From assembly GCA_018334855.1 (NCBI GenBank), contig JAGXLE010000074.1, forward strand, positions 1 through 7,077: DNA of 7,077 bases, written 5' to 3'. Origin of the DNA: Desulfobacterales bacterium (GTDB taxonomy: Bacteria; Desulfobacterota; Desulfobacteria; Desulfobacterales; Desulfosalsimonadaceae). The notes below the pieces were generated by a model. It was not told where the DNA came from. It saw only the letters and a list, made by a program, of their open reading frames with translations, and did no database searches. Positions 1-6,142 of this stretch are shown piece by piece; position 1 is the stretch's first letter, and every line of letters begins with the position of its first letter. Made by a program: the position numbers and the translations under genes.

Positions 1-107
1 GGCCAGAAAGGTATATCGAGAGAAAGGGCAGTGGAAAGCGCGCGCTCCGCGTCTGTATGTGGCATAACGGCCATGGCCGTGGTCAGAAGATTACCCGGAA
101 CAGGCAT
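1..107 (-). CDS. Partial UroD/MetE-like barrel protein, N-terminus only
   Basis: Only the first 35 codons are in the window; the frame is open to base 1, so the gene continues off the left edge. The ATG at 107-105 is the first start after an in-frame TGA three codons upstream. It has an AAGGA ribosome binding site (complement of 117-121) at 9-nt spacing. The peptide contains a short LTTAMAVMPHTD stretch followed by ERALS and ends in DIPFW. This pattern (an opening 'T-x-x-x-x-PH-D', then 'IPFWP') resembles the N-terminus of uncharacterised uroporphyrinogen-decarboxylase / cobalamin-independent methionine-synthase-like proteins of anaerobic deltaproteobacteria. In that superfamily a TIM barrel handles methyl groups or tetrapyrrole carboxylates; the substrate of this branch is not known to me. 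It lies 39 bp behind the siroheme protein gene on the same strand, so the two are probably co-transcribed. The gene call is firm; the family is tentative because most of the protein is missing. Confidence 0.62.
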   Translation of the reverse strand, partial: MPVPGNLLTTAMAVMPHTDAERALSTALSLDIPFW

Positions 108-146
108 TTTTTGTCATCCTTTCTTTTCACCTGAATTGAACGATTT

Positions 147-995
147 TCAAGTTTGCCGCAGATACCCGGCAAGCTCCTCCATAAGCGCATCGCGGGATTC
201 GGCGTACAATTGCGCAAACCGCTTTCCGTCCCTGCTGTGCTGCACGTAAAAATCAACACACCGGCTTACAATGTCAAAAACTTTTTCTTTGTCATAGCAG
301 CCCGGCAGCGGTTCTGCCAGCCTGGGGTGACGGCCCAGCTTGCCGCCGAGCAGGATTTTATAAGCCCGTCTTGATACCCGGAGGGTTTCTGTTGGGCATA
401 CTTCTGCACACTGTCCGCAATCAAGGCATTTTATCCGGTCAATTTCCGGCATCTGTCGGGTTTCATCTATCCGTATCGCCCCTTCTTTGCAAACCCCGAC
501 GCACTGCCCGCACATGGAACAGGTTTCACCGGTAACTTCCGGTACGGCCGCGCCGATGATGCCTATGTCTTTTATCTGTGGCCTGGAACAGGCATTGGGA
601 CAGTCGGCCAGGGCGACGCAGAATTCATGATGAAACTTCAACGGCCCTTCGACCGTATTTTTCAGAAAGTCCAGCAAATTCTTCCCTGCCAGAAGAGACT
701 CGAGCAGGGCCGGCAGATCCTCGTCGTGAGTGCAACGATTCCTACATCCCTGCGGGCCGAAACAGGATTCAATCCGATATCCGAGAACCTCTTTTTCCAT
801 GTTTTCCAGGTACCCCTGTTTGACCTCATGTACGTCATCGAGCTTCACGGTTTTGCGCCCTTTTTGCGCAGCATGGGCCTCCACCCTTGCCCGGGCCCGC
901 TTTCTCACGAAAAACGGCACCTTCCGCATGGCCGCCTCAGCCTCATCGCTCCATTTCACAGCATCCATCATTGCCTTATTTTTCAATTTAACCAT
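147..995 (-). CDS. Siroheme/4Fe-4S sulfite-reductase-like protein with PCP_red domain and two ferredoxin clusters
   Basis: This 282-residue soluble redox protein has three parts. Residues 13-66 match the small PCP_red helical domain (conserved W15, VPFFVRK at 26-32, then ARVEAHA), first named from a light-independent protochlorophyllide reductase subunit. Residues 73-150 carry the siroheme-[4Fe-4S] set C78-x5-C84 and C132-x3-C136, followed by six residues and DIGI (143-146), close to the nitrite/sulfite reductase signature. Two C-x2-C-x2-C-x3-C clusters follow (C159/162/165/169 and C190/193/196/200), giving two ferredoxin-type 4Fe-4S centres. No signal peptide or membrane segment is seen. The likely role is electron transfer to, or reduction of, sulfite, nitrite or a related oxyanion in the cytoplasm; the substrate cannot be read from sequence. 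At 282 residues it is much shorter than assimilatory sulfite reductases and resembles the small Dsr-like/AsrC-like proteins of anaerobes. The start is uncertain: GTG at 1013 falls in a repeat, ATG at 995 has a GGGGGA directly abutting it, and ATG at 968 has AAGG at 5 nt. Confidence 0.88.
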   Translation of the reverse strand: MVKLKNKAMMDAVKWSDEAEAAMRKVPFFVRKRARARVEAHAAQKGRKTVKLDDVHEVKQGYLENMEKEVLGYRIESCFGPQGCRNRCTHDEDLPALLESLLAGKNLLDFLKNTVEGPLKFHHEFCVALADCPNACSRPQIKDIGIIGAAVPEVTGETCSMCGQCVGVCKEGAIRIDETRQMPEIDRIKCLDCGQCAEVCPTETLRVSRRAYKILLGGKLGRHPRLAEPLPGCYDKEKVFDIVSRCVDFYVQHSRDGKRFAQLYAESRDALMEELAGYLRQT

Positions 996-1001
996 TCCCC
1001 C

Positions 1002-1043
1002 TTCACAGTTCACGGTTCACCAGTCACCATTAACCATTGCCCA
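1002..1043. repeat. Degenerate 7-bp tandem repeat (about TTCACCA), six units
   Basis: Six consecutive heptamers in perfect 7-bp register begin at 1002, 1009, 1016, 1023, 1030 and 1037. The first three units share TTCAC; the last four share a final CCA. The array sits in the divergent region and reaches into the only GTG start that would lengthen the siroheme gene, which argues against that start. Short heptameric tandem repeats are known as intergenic elements in cyanobacteria (STRR); similarity to those is an analogy, not a family assignment. The units are imperfect, so this may be a decayed array, or the binding region of a repeat-reading protein. Confidence 0.6.
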
Positions 1044-1048
1044 ACCGA

Positions 1049-1077
1049 TTTCCTTGATTTATGTCAAAATCTATTAT
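1049..1077 (+). promoter_or_regulatory. Weak candidate sigma-70 promoter for the Crp/Fnr gene
   Basis: A TATTAT -10 box at 1072-1077 has a poor -35 (TTTCCT, 1049-1054) at 17-bp spacing, which would start transcription near 1084 and leave a leader of about 24 nt containing the AGGAAA ribosome binding site at 1095-1100. The poor -35 fits a promoter that depends on or is governed by the overlapping FNR-type dyad. The call rests on motif matching only. Confidence 0.33.
1054..1067. promoter_or_regulatory. FNR/DNR-type operator TTGATTTATGTCAA
   Basis: The 14-bp dyad TTGAT-N4-GTCAA matches the FNR/DNR consensus (TTGAT-N4-ATCAA, or TTGAC-N4-GTCAA for NO-responsive members) at all the usual half-site bases. 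It lies 41 bp before the Crp/Fnr start and 59 bp before the siroheme gene start. If the weak -10 at 1072-1077 is used for the regulator, the dyad sits between -35 and -10, a repressing position. For the leftward siroheme promoter it lies near the -40 activating position, although no good leftward -10 box is evident. The site is read directly; the roles are inferred. Confidence 0.72.
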
Positions 1078-1107
1078 ATCCCGGTAAAAAAATACAGGAA
1101 ACTTACC

Positions 1108-1797
1108 ATGACCAGGGCAAGACACATTTTATCCCAATCTGTTCTTTTTTCCGGGCTGCCCGAAGCAGACATAGACGCCCTGCTCGAAATCACAGTTGAA
1201 AAGACCGTTGCCGCTGGCGAACTGATCTTTTCCGAAGGAGACCCGGGCGAGGGCTTCTACGTAATAATAGAGGGAATGGTTAAAATCTACAAGCTCTCCA
1301 CGGAAGGAAAAGAGCATATCCTTCACATGTTCGGCCCGGGCGAGCCGTTCGGGGAAGTGCCGGTATTTTCCGGAAAGGCCTTTCCCGCCAGTGCAGAGGG
1401 CGTCAAAAAAAGCCGGGTGCTGTTTTTCCCCCGCCGGGCTTTCCGCGACCTGATTACCCAAAAACCCTCGGTTGCCATGAACATGCTGGCCGTACTCTCC
1501 CTGCGGCTGCGCCATTTCACTGTCCAGCTGGAAAACATCTCGCTTAAAGAAGTACCCGCCCGTCTTGCCGGATATCTTCTGCTGCAGGCAGAAGAACAAA
1601 AAAGCTCCCATACGGTTACTTTAAATATCTCCAAGGGGCACCTGGCAAGTTTTTTAGGCACCATCCCGGAAACCCTTTCCCGGATGCTGAAAAAAATGAA
1701 CGAACAGGGACTCATAGAGACAGAAGGCCGCCTGATCCGCATCCTTGACAGGCAGGGCTTAGAAGAGCTTGCCGAATTCGGAAAAATGGAAAGCTGA
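1108..1797 (+). CDS. Crp/Fnr-family transcriptional regulator, cysteine-free (DNR/FNR-like)
   Basis: This 229-residue cytoplasmic regulator has an N-terminal cyclic-nucleotide-binding-type beta barrel (about residues 10-125, with EGDPGEGFYVI and the GEPFGE turn), a long dimerisation helix (about 110-145) and a C-terminal winged helix-turn-helix. The recognition helix reads TIPETLSR; its E-x2-S-R pattern is the one FNR uses to contact TTGAT half-sites. The cAMP phosphate cassette (FGEL...RSA) is not kept: the equivalent segment ends in FPASAEG, without the arginine. The protein has no cysteine at all, so an FNR-type 4Fe-4S oxygen sensor is excluded; heme or another ligand is possible, as in DNR/NNR-like members, but unproven. 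The start was placed at ATG 1108 because AGGAAA (1095-1100) precedes it at 7 nt; the frame stays open further upstream only because it runs antisense through the siroheme gene. It is divergent from that gene and shares an operator region with it. Confidence 0.92.
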   Translation: MTRARHILSQSVLFSGLPEADIDALLEITVEKTVAAGELIFSEGDPGEGFYVIIEGMVKIYKLSTEGKEHILHMFGPGEPFGEVPVFSGKAFPASAEGVKKSRVLFFPRRAFRDLITQKPSVAMNMLAVLSLRLRHFTVQLENISLKEVPARLAGYLLLQAEEQKSSHTVTLNISKGHLASFLGTIPETLSRMLKKMNEQGLIETEGRLIRILDRQGLEELAEFGKMES

Positions 1798-1867
1798 CAG
1801 AATCGATAAAAAGAAACTGTAAACAGCCTTCTGTAAAAAATTTATAAGCATTACGGGAAAAACACAA

Positions 1868-3853
1868 ATGCCACCAAAAATACTCGTTATAGATGACAAT
1901 TCCGGGAACCGGGCTGCAGTTGCAGAAGTGATTCAAAGCCTGAATGAAAAAGCAGAAATTATTTCCGCCTCCTCGGGCGGGCAGGGCATAGAAAAAGCCG
2001 GCGCCCGATTTCCGGATACGATTCTGATAGACGAACAAATGCCGGACAAGGACGGCTTCGAAGTCTGCAGGCACATAAAATCCGATCCCAAAGTCCGTCA
2101 TATACCCGTTATAATGCTGACAGCAGAAGAAAATATCAATATCACAGACACCGATTCAGGAGCAGACGCTTACCTCCCCAAACCGCCGGACAAGCAGATG
2201 CTGGCCGCACAGATTAAAACAGCACTTCGCCTCAAGCGGGCCGAAGACGCCCTTGGAGACAAAAGAAACCGCCCTGAGCAAATGGTTGGACGGCCGGCCA
2301 GGGAAGTGGAGAAACGGCCGGAAATTTTAAAAAAAATCCTGGATGCCAGCCCCAGCTTCATTTATGTAAAAGATCTCGACACCCGGCTGACCCTTGTAAA
2401 CAGGCAATTCACAGAAAATTTCGGAATATCTGAGCAATCTGCCATTGGCCGAACCATGGAAGAGATCATGCCACATCACGCGGTGCTTGCCAGGACCATG
2501 CGGGAAAATGACATGGCAGTGCTAAGCGGCGCCATGGACCGGCTTGAGGCAGAAGAGCAGTACCCGGATTCACGGGGAGCGATCAGGTGGGCCCACAGTG
2601 TTAAGACACCCTTGCTGGATAAACAGGGACGCATAAATGGACTGATCGGCTTCAGCACGGATATAACCAGGGAAAAAGTAAAGGCACAACAGCAGGAAAA
2701 ACTGGAAAACCAGCTCCGCCAGGCACAGAAAATGGAGGCCATCGGCACCCTGGCAGGCGGCATTGCCCACGATTTCAACAACATTCTTTCTTCTATTATA
2801 GGCTATACAGAGCTTTCACTCGAGGAAACGGAAAAAGGCAGCTTTCTGGAAAAAAGCATGCAGGAGGTCCTGAAAGGAGGCATGCGGGCGCGCGAACTGG
2901 TCAAGCAGATCCTGACCTTCAGCCGCCAGGCAGAACAGGAAAAAATGCCGATCCAGATAAAACTGCTGCTCAAGGAAGCCCTGAAGCTTTTGCGCGCCTC
3001 TGTCCCCGCCACAATTGAAATCCGGGAAAAAATCGACTCCGATGACCTGGTCCTTGGCGATGCAGGCCAGTTCTACCAGGTTATAATGAATCTATGCACC
3101 AATGCATTCCAGGCCATCGATGATAAGGGCGGAATCATGTGCGTATCGCTGAAAAAGGAAAAAATTGATATTGAAAGGCAAGCCCCGCTCAGCCATCCCG
3201 AACTGGAGTCAGGAGAATATATAAAACTCTCGGTAAGCGATACCGGACACGGCATGGACTCAGACATAATAGACAAAATATTTGATCCTTTTTTTACCAC
3301 AAAAACAGACGGCAAAGGATCAGGACTCGGGCTGTCGGTGGTGCACGGAATCGCCCGCAGCCACGGCGGCACTATAAGCGTACACAGCAAGCCGGAAAAA
3401 GGAAGCACATTTAACGTCTACCTGCCGGTGGCCGACACAGCCTCCGAAGATTTCCGGACAATGGATAATTCCACCCCCACCGGCACAGAAAAGGTTCTTT
3501 TCGTAGACGATGAAACCGCTATAGTCAACCTGGCCGAAAGCGTTTTGCAAAGCATGGGATACCGGGTGGAGACCAGAAGCAGCAGCCATGAAGCGCTTGA
3601 GCTTTTCAAGTCAGATCCCCGGCGGTTTGACCTGGTAATCACTGATCTTACAATGCCCAACATGACCGGGGATGAGCTGGCCGGGCATATAAAGGAAACC
3701 AGGCCGGATATGCCGATAATCCTCTGCACAGGTTTCAGCGAGCGCTTCAGTGAAGAAGACGCCAGAAAACTCGGTATCTCCGCATTCATAATGAAACCAA
3801 TCGTACGCACCGACCTGGCGCGCGCCATCAGAAATGTGCTTGACCGTAAATAA
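1868..3853 (+). CDS. Soluble hybrid sensor histidine kinase: receiver-PAS-HisKA-HATPase-receiver
   Basis: This 661-residue protein has no membrane segment and should act in the cytoplasm. An N-terminal receiver (residues 1-120) has the acidic pair D9/D10, phospho-acceptor D55, T85 and K105. A PAS domain follows (about 150-265), then a short coiled linker rich in Q/K/E (about 266-288). The dimerisation/phosphotransfer domain has the H-box around H301 (AHDFNN). The ATPase domain shows the N box at N412, G1 box DTGHG at 458-462, F box FDPFF near 475 and G2 box GKGSGLGL at 482-489. A C-terminal receiver has D547/D548 and phospho-acceptor D593. All catalytic residues expected for a working kinase are present. 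It would autophosphorylate on H301 and pass phosphate to D593 or to a separate partner; the N-terminal receiver suggests it also takes input from another kinase. No DNA-binding response regulator adjoins it, so it is an orphan here. ATG 1868 has GGGAAA at 7-nt spacing. It starts 70 bp after the Crp/Fnr gene; no convincing terminator lies between. Confidence 0.95.
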   Translation: MPPKILVIDDNSGNRAAVAEVIQSLNEKAEIISASSGGQGIEKAGARFPDTILIDEQMPDKDGFEVCRHIKSDPKVRHIPVIMLTAEENINITDTDSGADAYLPKPPDKQMLAAQIKTALRLKRAEDALGDKRNRPEQMVGRPAREVEKRPEILKKILDASPSFIYVKDLDTRLTLVNRQFTENFGISEQSAIGRTMEEIMPHHAVLARTMRENDMAVLSGAMDRLEAEEQYPDSRGAIRWAHSVKTPLLDKQGRINGLIGFSTDITREKVKAQQQEKLENQLRQAQKMEAIGTLAGGIAHDFNNILSSIIGYTELSLEETEKGSFLEKSMQEVLKGGMRARELVKQILTFSRQAEQEKMPIQIKLLLKEALKLLRASVPATIEIREKIDSDDLVLGDAGQFYQVIMNLCTNAFQAIDDKGGIMCVSLKKEKIDIERQAPLSHPELESGEYIKLSVSDTGHGMDSDIIDKIFDPFFTTKTDGKGSGLGLSVVHGIARSHGGTISVHSKPEKGSTFNVYLPVADTASEDFRTMDNSTPTGTEKVLFVDDETAIVNLAESVLQSMGYRVETRSSSHEALELFKSDPRRFDLVITDLTMPNMTGDELAGHIKETRPDMPIILCTGFSERFSEEDARKLGISAFIMKPIVRTDLARAIRNVLDRK

Positions 3854-3893
3854 TTTTTTAAATAAAGACAATGGCGTGAATACGCTGATGACA

Positions 3894-3938
3894 AAAACGG
3901 TAAACAGCGCTAAATTCCGTTTTACTGTTCTGCCGTTT
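3894..3938. repeat. Intergenic inverted repeat with alternative pairings
   Basis: After the hybrid kinase stop, AAAACGG (3894-3900) can pair with CCGTTTT (3917-3923) as a perfect 7-bp stem. Alternatively, the AAACGG-2nt-AACAG arm (3895-3907) can pair with the CTGTT-3nt-CCGTTT arm (3925-3938), giving 11 pairs around a small internal loop. Neither stem is followed by a clean T-run, so it is not a textbook terminator, though it could weaken read-through or bind a protein. The 140-bp gap (3854-3993) holds no plausible gene; this hairpin and the 7-bp repeat beyond it are all I see. Confidence 0.45.
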
Positions 3939-3949
3939 AAATTTGAATT

Positions 3950-3974
3950 TATTTCGGATTTCGGGATTCGGATT
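3950..3974. repeat. Second degenerate 7-bp tandem repeat (about GATTTCG)
   Basis: Three heptamers in register at 3950, 3957 and 3964 (TATTTCG, GATTTCG, GGATTCG) are followed by a decayed GATT at 3971. The array ends 19 bp before the methyltransferase start. The unit differs in sequence from the one at 1002-1043, but the 7-bp period and the position just before a gene are the same. Confidence 0.5.
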
Positions 3975-3993
3975 ATACCCTTGGATATATGCC

Positions 3994-4662
3994 ATGACTG
4001 AAAACATTCTAAGAGACGATATAGAACTTGAACCAAAGGCGCTTGCCATAGGCGGCAAACGTCTTGAAATTCTCTGCGTTAAAAACCTGGATCCCTTTAT
4101 TGCCGAGATGGAACAAGCCGGCCGGCAGGATTTTGAAGGCTTTCCCTTCTGGGTAAAAATCTGGGAGGCAAGCATTGTGCTGACCGACCGGATGCTTCAA
4201 ATGGACCTGGACAAAAATAAAAGCATACTCGAGCTCGGTGCCGGCATGGGCATTACAGGGCTGTTTCTCGGTGCATTCGGATATCGGGTCACCGTCACTG
4301 ACAACAATCATGATGCTCTGGAACTCGTTAGCCGCAATGCCGCGCACAACGGCATTGAAAACCTGCAGACAGCAGAACTTGACTGGCATCACCCTGAAAT
4401 CGGGAAAACTTTTGACATAATCTGCGGCTCTGAGCTGATTTACAGAAAGTCTGATGCCGAGCCGGTGGTCAATATCCTAAAGCAGCTTCTCAAGCCGGAG
4501 GCAACAGCCTATCTGGCCCACGATATAAGCCGCATGTCAATGATGCACTTTATGGAAGAAGCAGAGAAGAATTTCCACACATCCCATAAAGGTATGTCTT
4601 TTTCCGGCGGGGGGCAGAAAAAGCAGATCGTTATCCACACTTTAAAAAAAAAGTATAGATAA
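3994..4662 (+). CDS. Class I SAM-dependent methyltransferase, lysine-methyltransferase-like (Methyltransf_16 type)
   Basis: This 222-residue soluble enzyme has the seven-beta-strand Rossmann fold that binds S-adenosylmethionine. Motif I is ELGAGMG (80-86), the acidic residue ending strand 2 is D103 (VTVTDNN), and a post-motif E147-L-I-Y150 matches the (D/E)-x-x-(Y/F) motif of the METTL21/METTL20-like protein lysine methyltransferase branch. The stretch FPFWVKIWEAS near residues 46-56 is also typical of that branch, where it lies next to the substrate site. It may therefore methylate a protein lysine; a small-molecule substrate cannot be excluded. I chose ATG 3994 because the longer TTG frame (from 3943) would run through the heptamer repeat; its ribosome binding site is weak (GGAT at 3983-3986). 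The stop at 4660-4662 is followed after 2 nt by the sigma-54 activator, which lacks its own clear ribosome binding site, so translation is probably coupled and the two are likely functionally linked. Confidence 0.85.
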   Translation: MTENILRDDIELEPKALAIGGKRLEILCVKNLDPFIAEMEQAGRQDFEGFPFWVKIWEASIVLTDRMLQMDLDKNKSILELGAGMGITGLFLGAFGYRVTVTDNNHDALELVSRNAAHNGIENLQTAELDWHHPEIGKTFDIICGSELIYRKSDAEPVVNILKQLLKPEATAYLAHDISRMSMMHFMEEAEKNFHTSHKGMSFSGGGQKKQIVIHTLKKKYR

Positions 4663-4664
4663 AA

Positions 4665-6068
4665 ATGTCCTCCTTGCATGAAATCCCCGGCCTTCTGGAC
4701 AAGCCGGTAGCCCTGGAAAAGATCCTGGATGAAATTCCCTCCGGTATTGTCATTCTGGACAAAAACCTGCGAATCAGGTACATGAACCGGGCGATATCTG
4801 CGCTGACCGGCTATAGCCCGGACGAAGCCCGTACAATTTCCTGCCACAACATACTGAGAAGTCGGGTGTGTATAAAGAGCTGTCCGGCCGCTCAGATGAC
4901 CGAAAACACCGAACCAATCTGTAAACAAAGCGACCTTATAAACCGGGATCGCCAGAAAATTCCGGTACGCATTACCCTGGCCCCGCTCCGCGAAGAATCC
5001 GGCAGCTTAATCGGCTACATGGAAACCGTGGAAGACATCAGATCAATTCAGCAAAGGGGCACTGAGATGCAGCGCGCCTTTGGATATTCGAAAATGATCG
5101 GCAAAAGCCAGGGAATGGATAAAGTTTTCCGGATGCTGCCCCTTATTGCGCAAAACGAATCATCCGTGCTTGTCACAGGTGAGACAGGCACCGGCAAAGA
5201 CCTGGCTGCAGAAGCCATACACGAATCCTCCGGCCGGGCAAAGGGGCCGTTTATAAAGATCAACTGCGGCGCCCTTCCGGAGACACTGCTCGAATCCGAG
5301 TTGTTCGGGCATCAAAAGGGGGCATTTACCGGCGCAGTTGAAAACAAACCTGGCAGGTTCAGGCTGGCTCACAACGGCACCCTGTATCTGACCGAAATCG
5401 GAGATCTGCCCCTGTCCCTGCAGGTAAAGCTGCTGACTTTTCTCGATGACAAAATCGTTTATCCCCTTGGCAGCACCCGGGGCCATGAAGTAAATGTACG
5501 CATTATAGCCGGCACCCACCGCGATCTTGAAGACATGGTAAGACAGGGAAACTTCAGAAAGGATCTTTTGTTTAGGTTAAACGTTGTGAGGGTTCACCTC
5601 CCCCCGCTGCGGGAGCGCGGCGATGATATCCGTCTGCTGATGGACCATTTCTTAAACATTTTTACAACGGAATTCGGTAAAAAAATAAAGGGATTTGAAA
5701 ATGATGCAGTAATGCTGCTGAAAAACTATTCCTATCCCGGCAACGTAAGGGAACTGCGCAATATAACAGAATACGCGGTCAACGTGTGCCAGGCAGAACT
5801 GATAGGGCTTTCAGATCTTCCGGCCTACCTGGTTGAAACAGGAGAGCAGGCAGGCTCACAAACCCTTGAACCCGCACCCGCCCGATCCCGGGCACCCGGT
5901 CTTCAACACAGCAGTTCAAGCATTTCAGAAACCTGGCCTGAAACTGAAAAAAAAATGATAATAGACGCCCTTGTCCGCACCGGGGGACGGCGCAGCAAGG
6001 CCGCCGCCATCCTGGGCTGGGCCAGAAGCACCCTTTGGCGAAAGATCAAGCAGTACAACATTGAATAA
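4665..6068 (+). CDS. PAS-domain sigma-54-dependent transcriptional activator (NtrC/NifA-type bEBP)
   Basis: This 467-residue enhancer-binding protein uses ATP hydrolysis to open promoters bound by RNA polymerase-sigma-54. Domains: PAS sensor (about 15-125), AAA+ (about 140-375), a proline/serine-rich linker, and a Fis-type helix-turn-helix (about 425-467, SKAAAILGWARSTLWRKIK). The AAA+ part has Walker A GETGTGKD (172-179), the sigma-54-contacting GAFTGA loop (219-224), likely arginine fingers R298 and R304, and sensor II at R362 (GNVRE). Walker B reads LYLTEIG: the aspartate normally before E244 is replaced by T243. The PAS domain has four cysteines (C60, C69, C73, C86) in a C-x8-C-x3-C-x12-C pattern that could hold a metal, cluster or disulfide. 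There is no receiver domain, so the signal is probably sensed directly by the PAS domain rather than by phosphorylation. It follows the methyltransferase by 2 nt. No clear -24/-12 promoter is visible in the window, so its targets probably lie elsewhere. Confidence 0.94.
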   Translation: MSSLHEIPGLLDKPVALEKILDEIPSGIVILDKNLRIRYMNRAISALTGYSPDEARTISCHNILRSRVCIKSCPAAQMTENTEPICKQSDLINRDRQKIPVRITLAPLREESGSLIGYMETVEDIRSIQQRGTEMQRAFGYSKMIGKSQGMDKVFRMLPLIAQNESSVLVTGETGTGKDLAAEAIHESSGRAKGPFIKINCGALPETLLESELFGHQKGAFTGAVENKPGRFRLAHNGTLYLTEIGDLPLSLQVKLLTFLDDKIVYPLGSTRGHEVNVRIIAGTHRDLEDMVRQGNFRKDLLFRLNVVRVHLPPLRERGDDIRLLMDHFLNIFTTEFGKKIKGFENDAVMLLKNYSYPGNVRELRNITEYAVNVCQAELIGLSDLPAYLVETGEQAGSQTLEPAPARSRAPGLQHSSSSISETWPETEKKMIIDALVRTGGRRSKAAAILGWARSTLWRKIKQYNIE

Positions 6069-6084
6069 GACCCCCGGAAACGCA

Positions 6085-6122
6085 TGGACACCATATCTTG
6101 TTTTATGATATTATAATAATAT
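6085..6122 (+). promoter_or_regulatory. Candidate sigma-70 promoter with overlapping AT-rich palindrome
   Basis: TGGACA (6085-6090, five of six bases of TTGACA) is followed after 18 bp by TATTAT (6109-6114); a perfect TATAAT also occurs at 6112-6117, but at a long 21-bp spacing. The -10 region is covered by ATATTATAATAATAT (6108-6122), a perfect 15-bp palindrome around one central base. A looser dyad, ATATC (6093-6097) with GATAT (6107-6111), lies just upstream. It would serve the NifX-like and membrane kinase genes. A repressor could bind the palindrome, but AT-rich DNA gives such symmetry easily by chance. Confidence 0.45.
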
Positions 6123-6142
6123 TTTAAATTGCGGTAATTAAA

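Noticed and set aside
996..1013. GTG start extending the siroheme protein by six residues
   Set aside because: The extra codons lie partly in the heptamer repeat and add nothing to the PCP_red domain, and no ribosome binding site precedes the GTG.
730..1107. A 126-residue upstream extension of the Crp/Fnr reading frame
   Set aside because: It runs antisense through the siroheme gene and the repeat; family length and the AGGAAA ribosome binding site both place the start at 1108.
627..1199. A 190-codon plus-strand open frame
   Set aside because: It overlaps the siroheme gene on the other strand and the Crp/Fnr gene in another frame, and its product shows no recognisable domain.
1821..1843. 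Possible terminator after the Crp/Fnr gene (ACAG-CCTT-CTGT stem then A-run and TTT)
   Set aside because: The stem is only 4 bp and no real T-run follows, so it is too weak to call.
3989..3991. Alternative ATG just before the methyltransferase start
   Set aside because: It is out of frame with the methyltransferase.
6085..6102. Possible sigma-54 (-24/-12) promoter starting at TGGACA
   Set aside because: The TTG that would form the -12 element is 2 bp too far away and the -24 element lacks GGCAC; the sigma-70 reading fits better.
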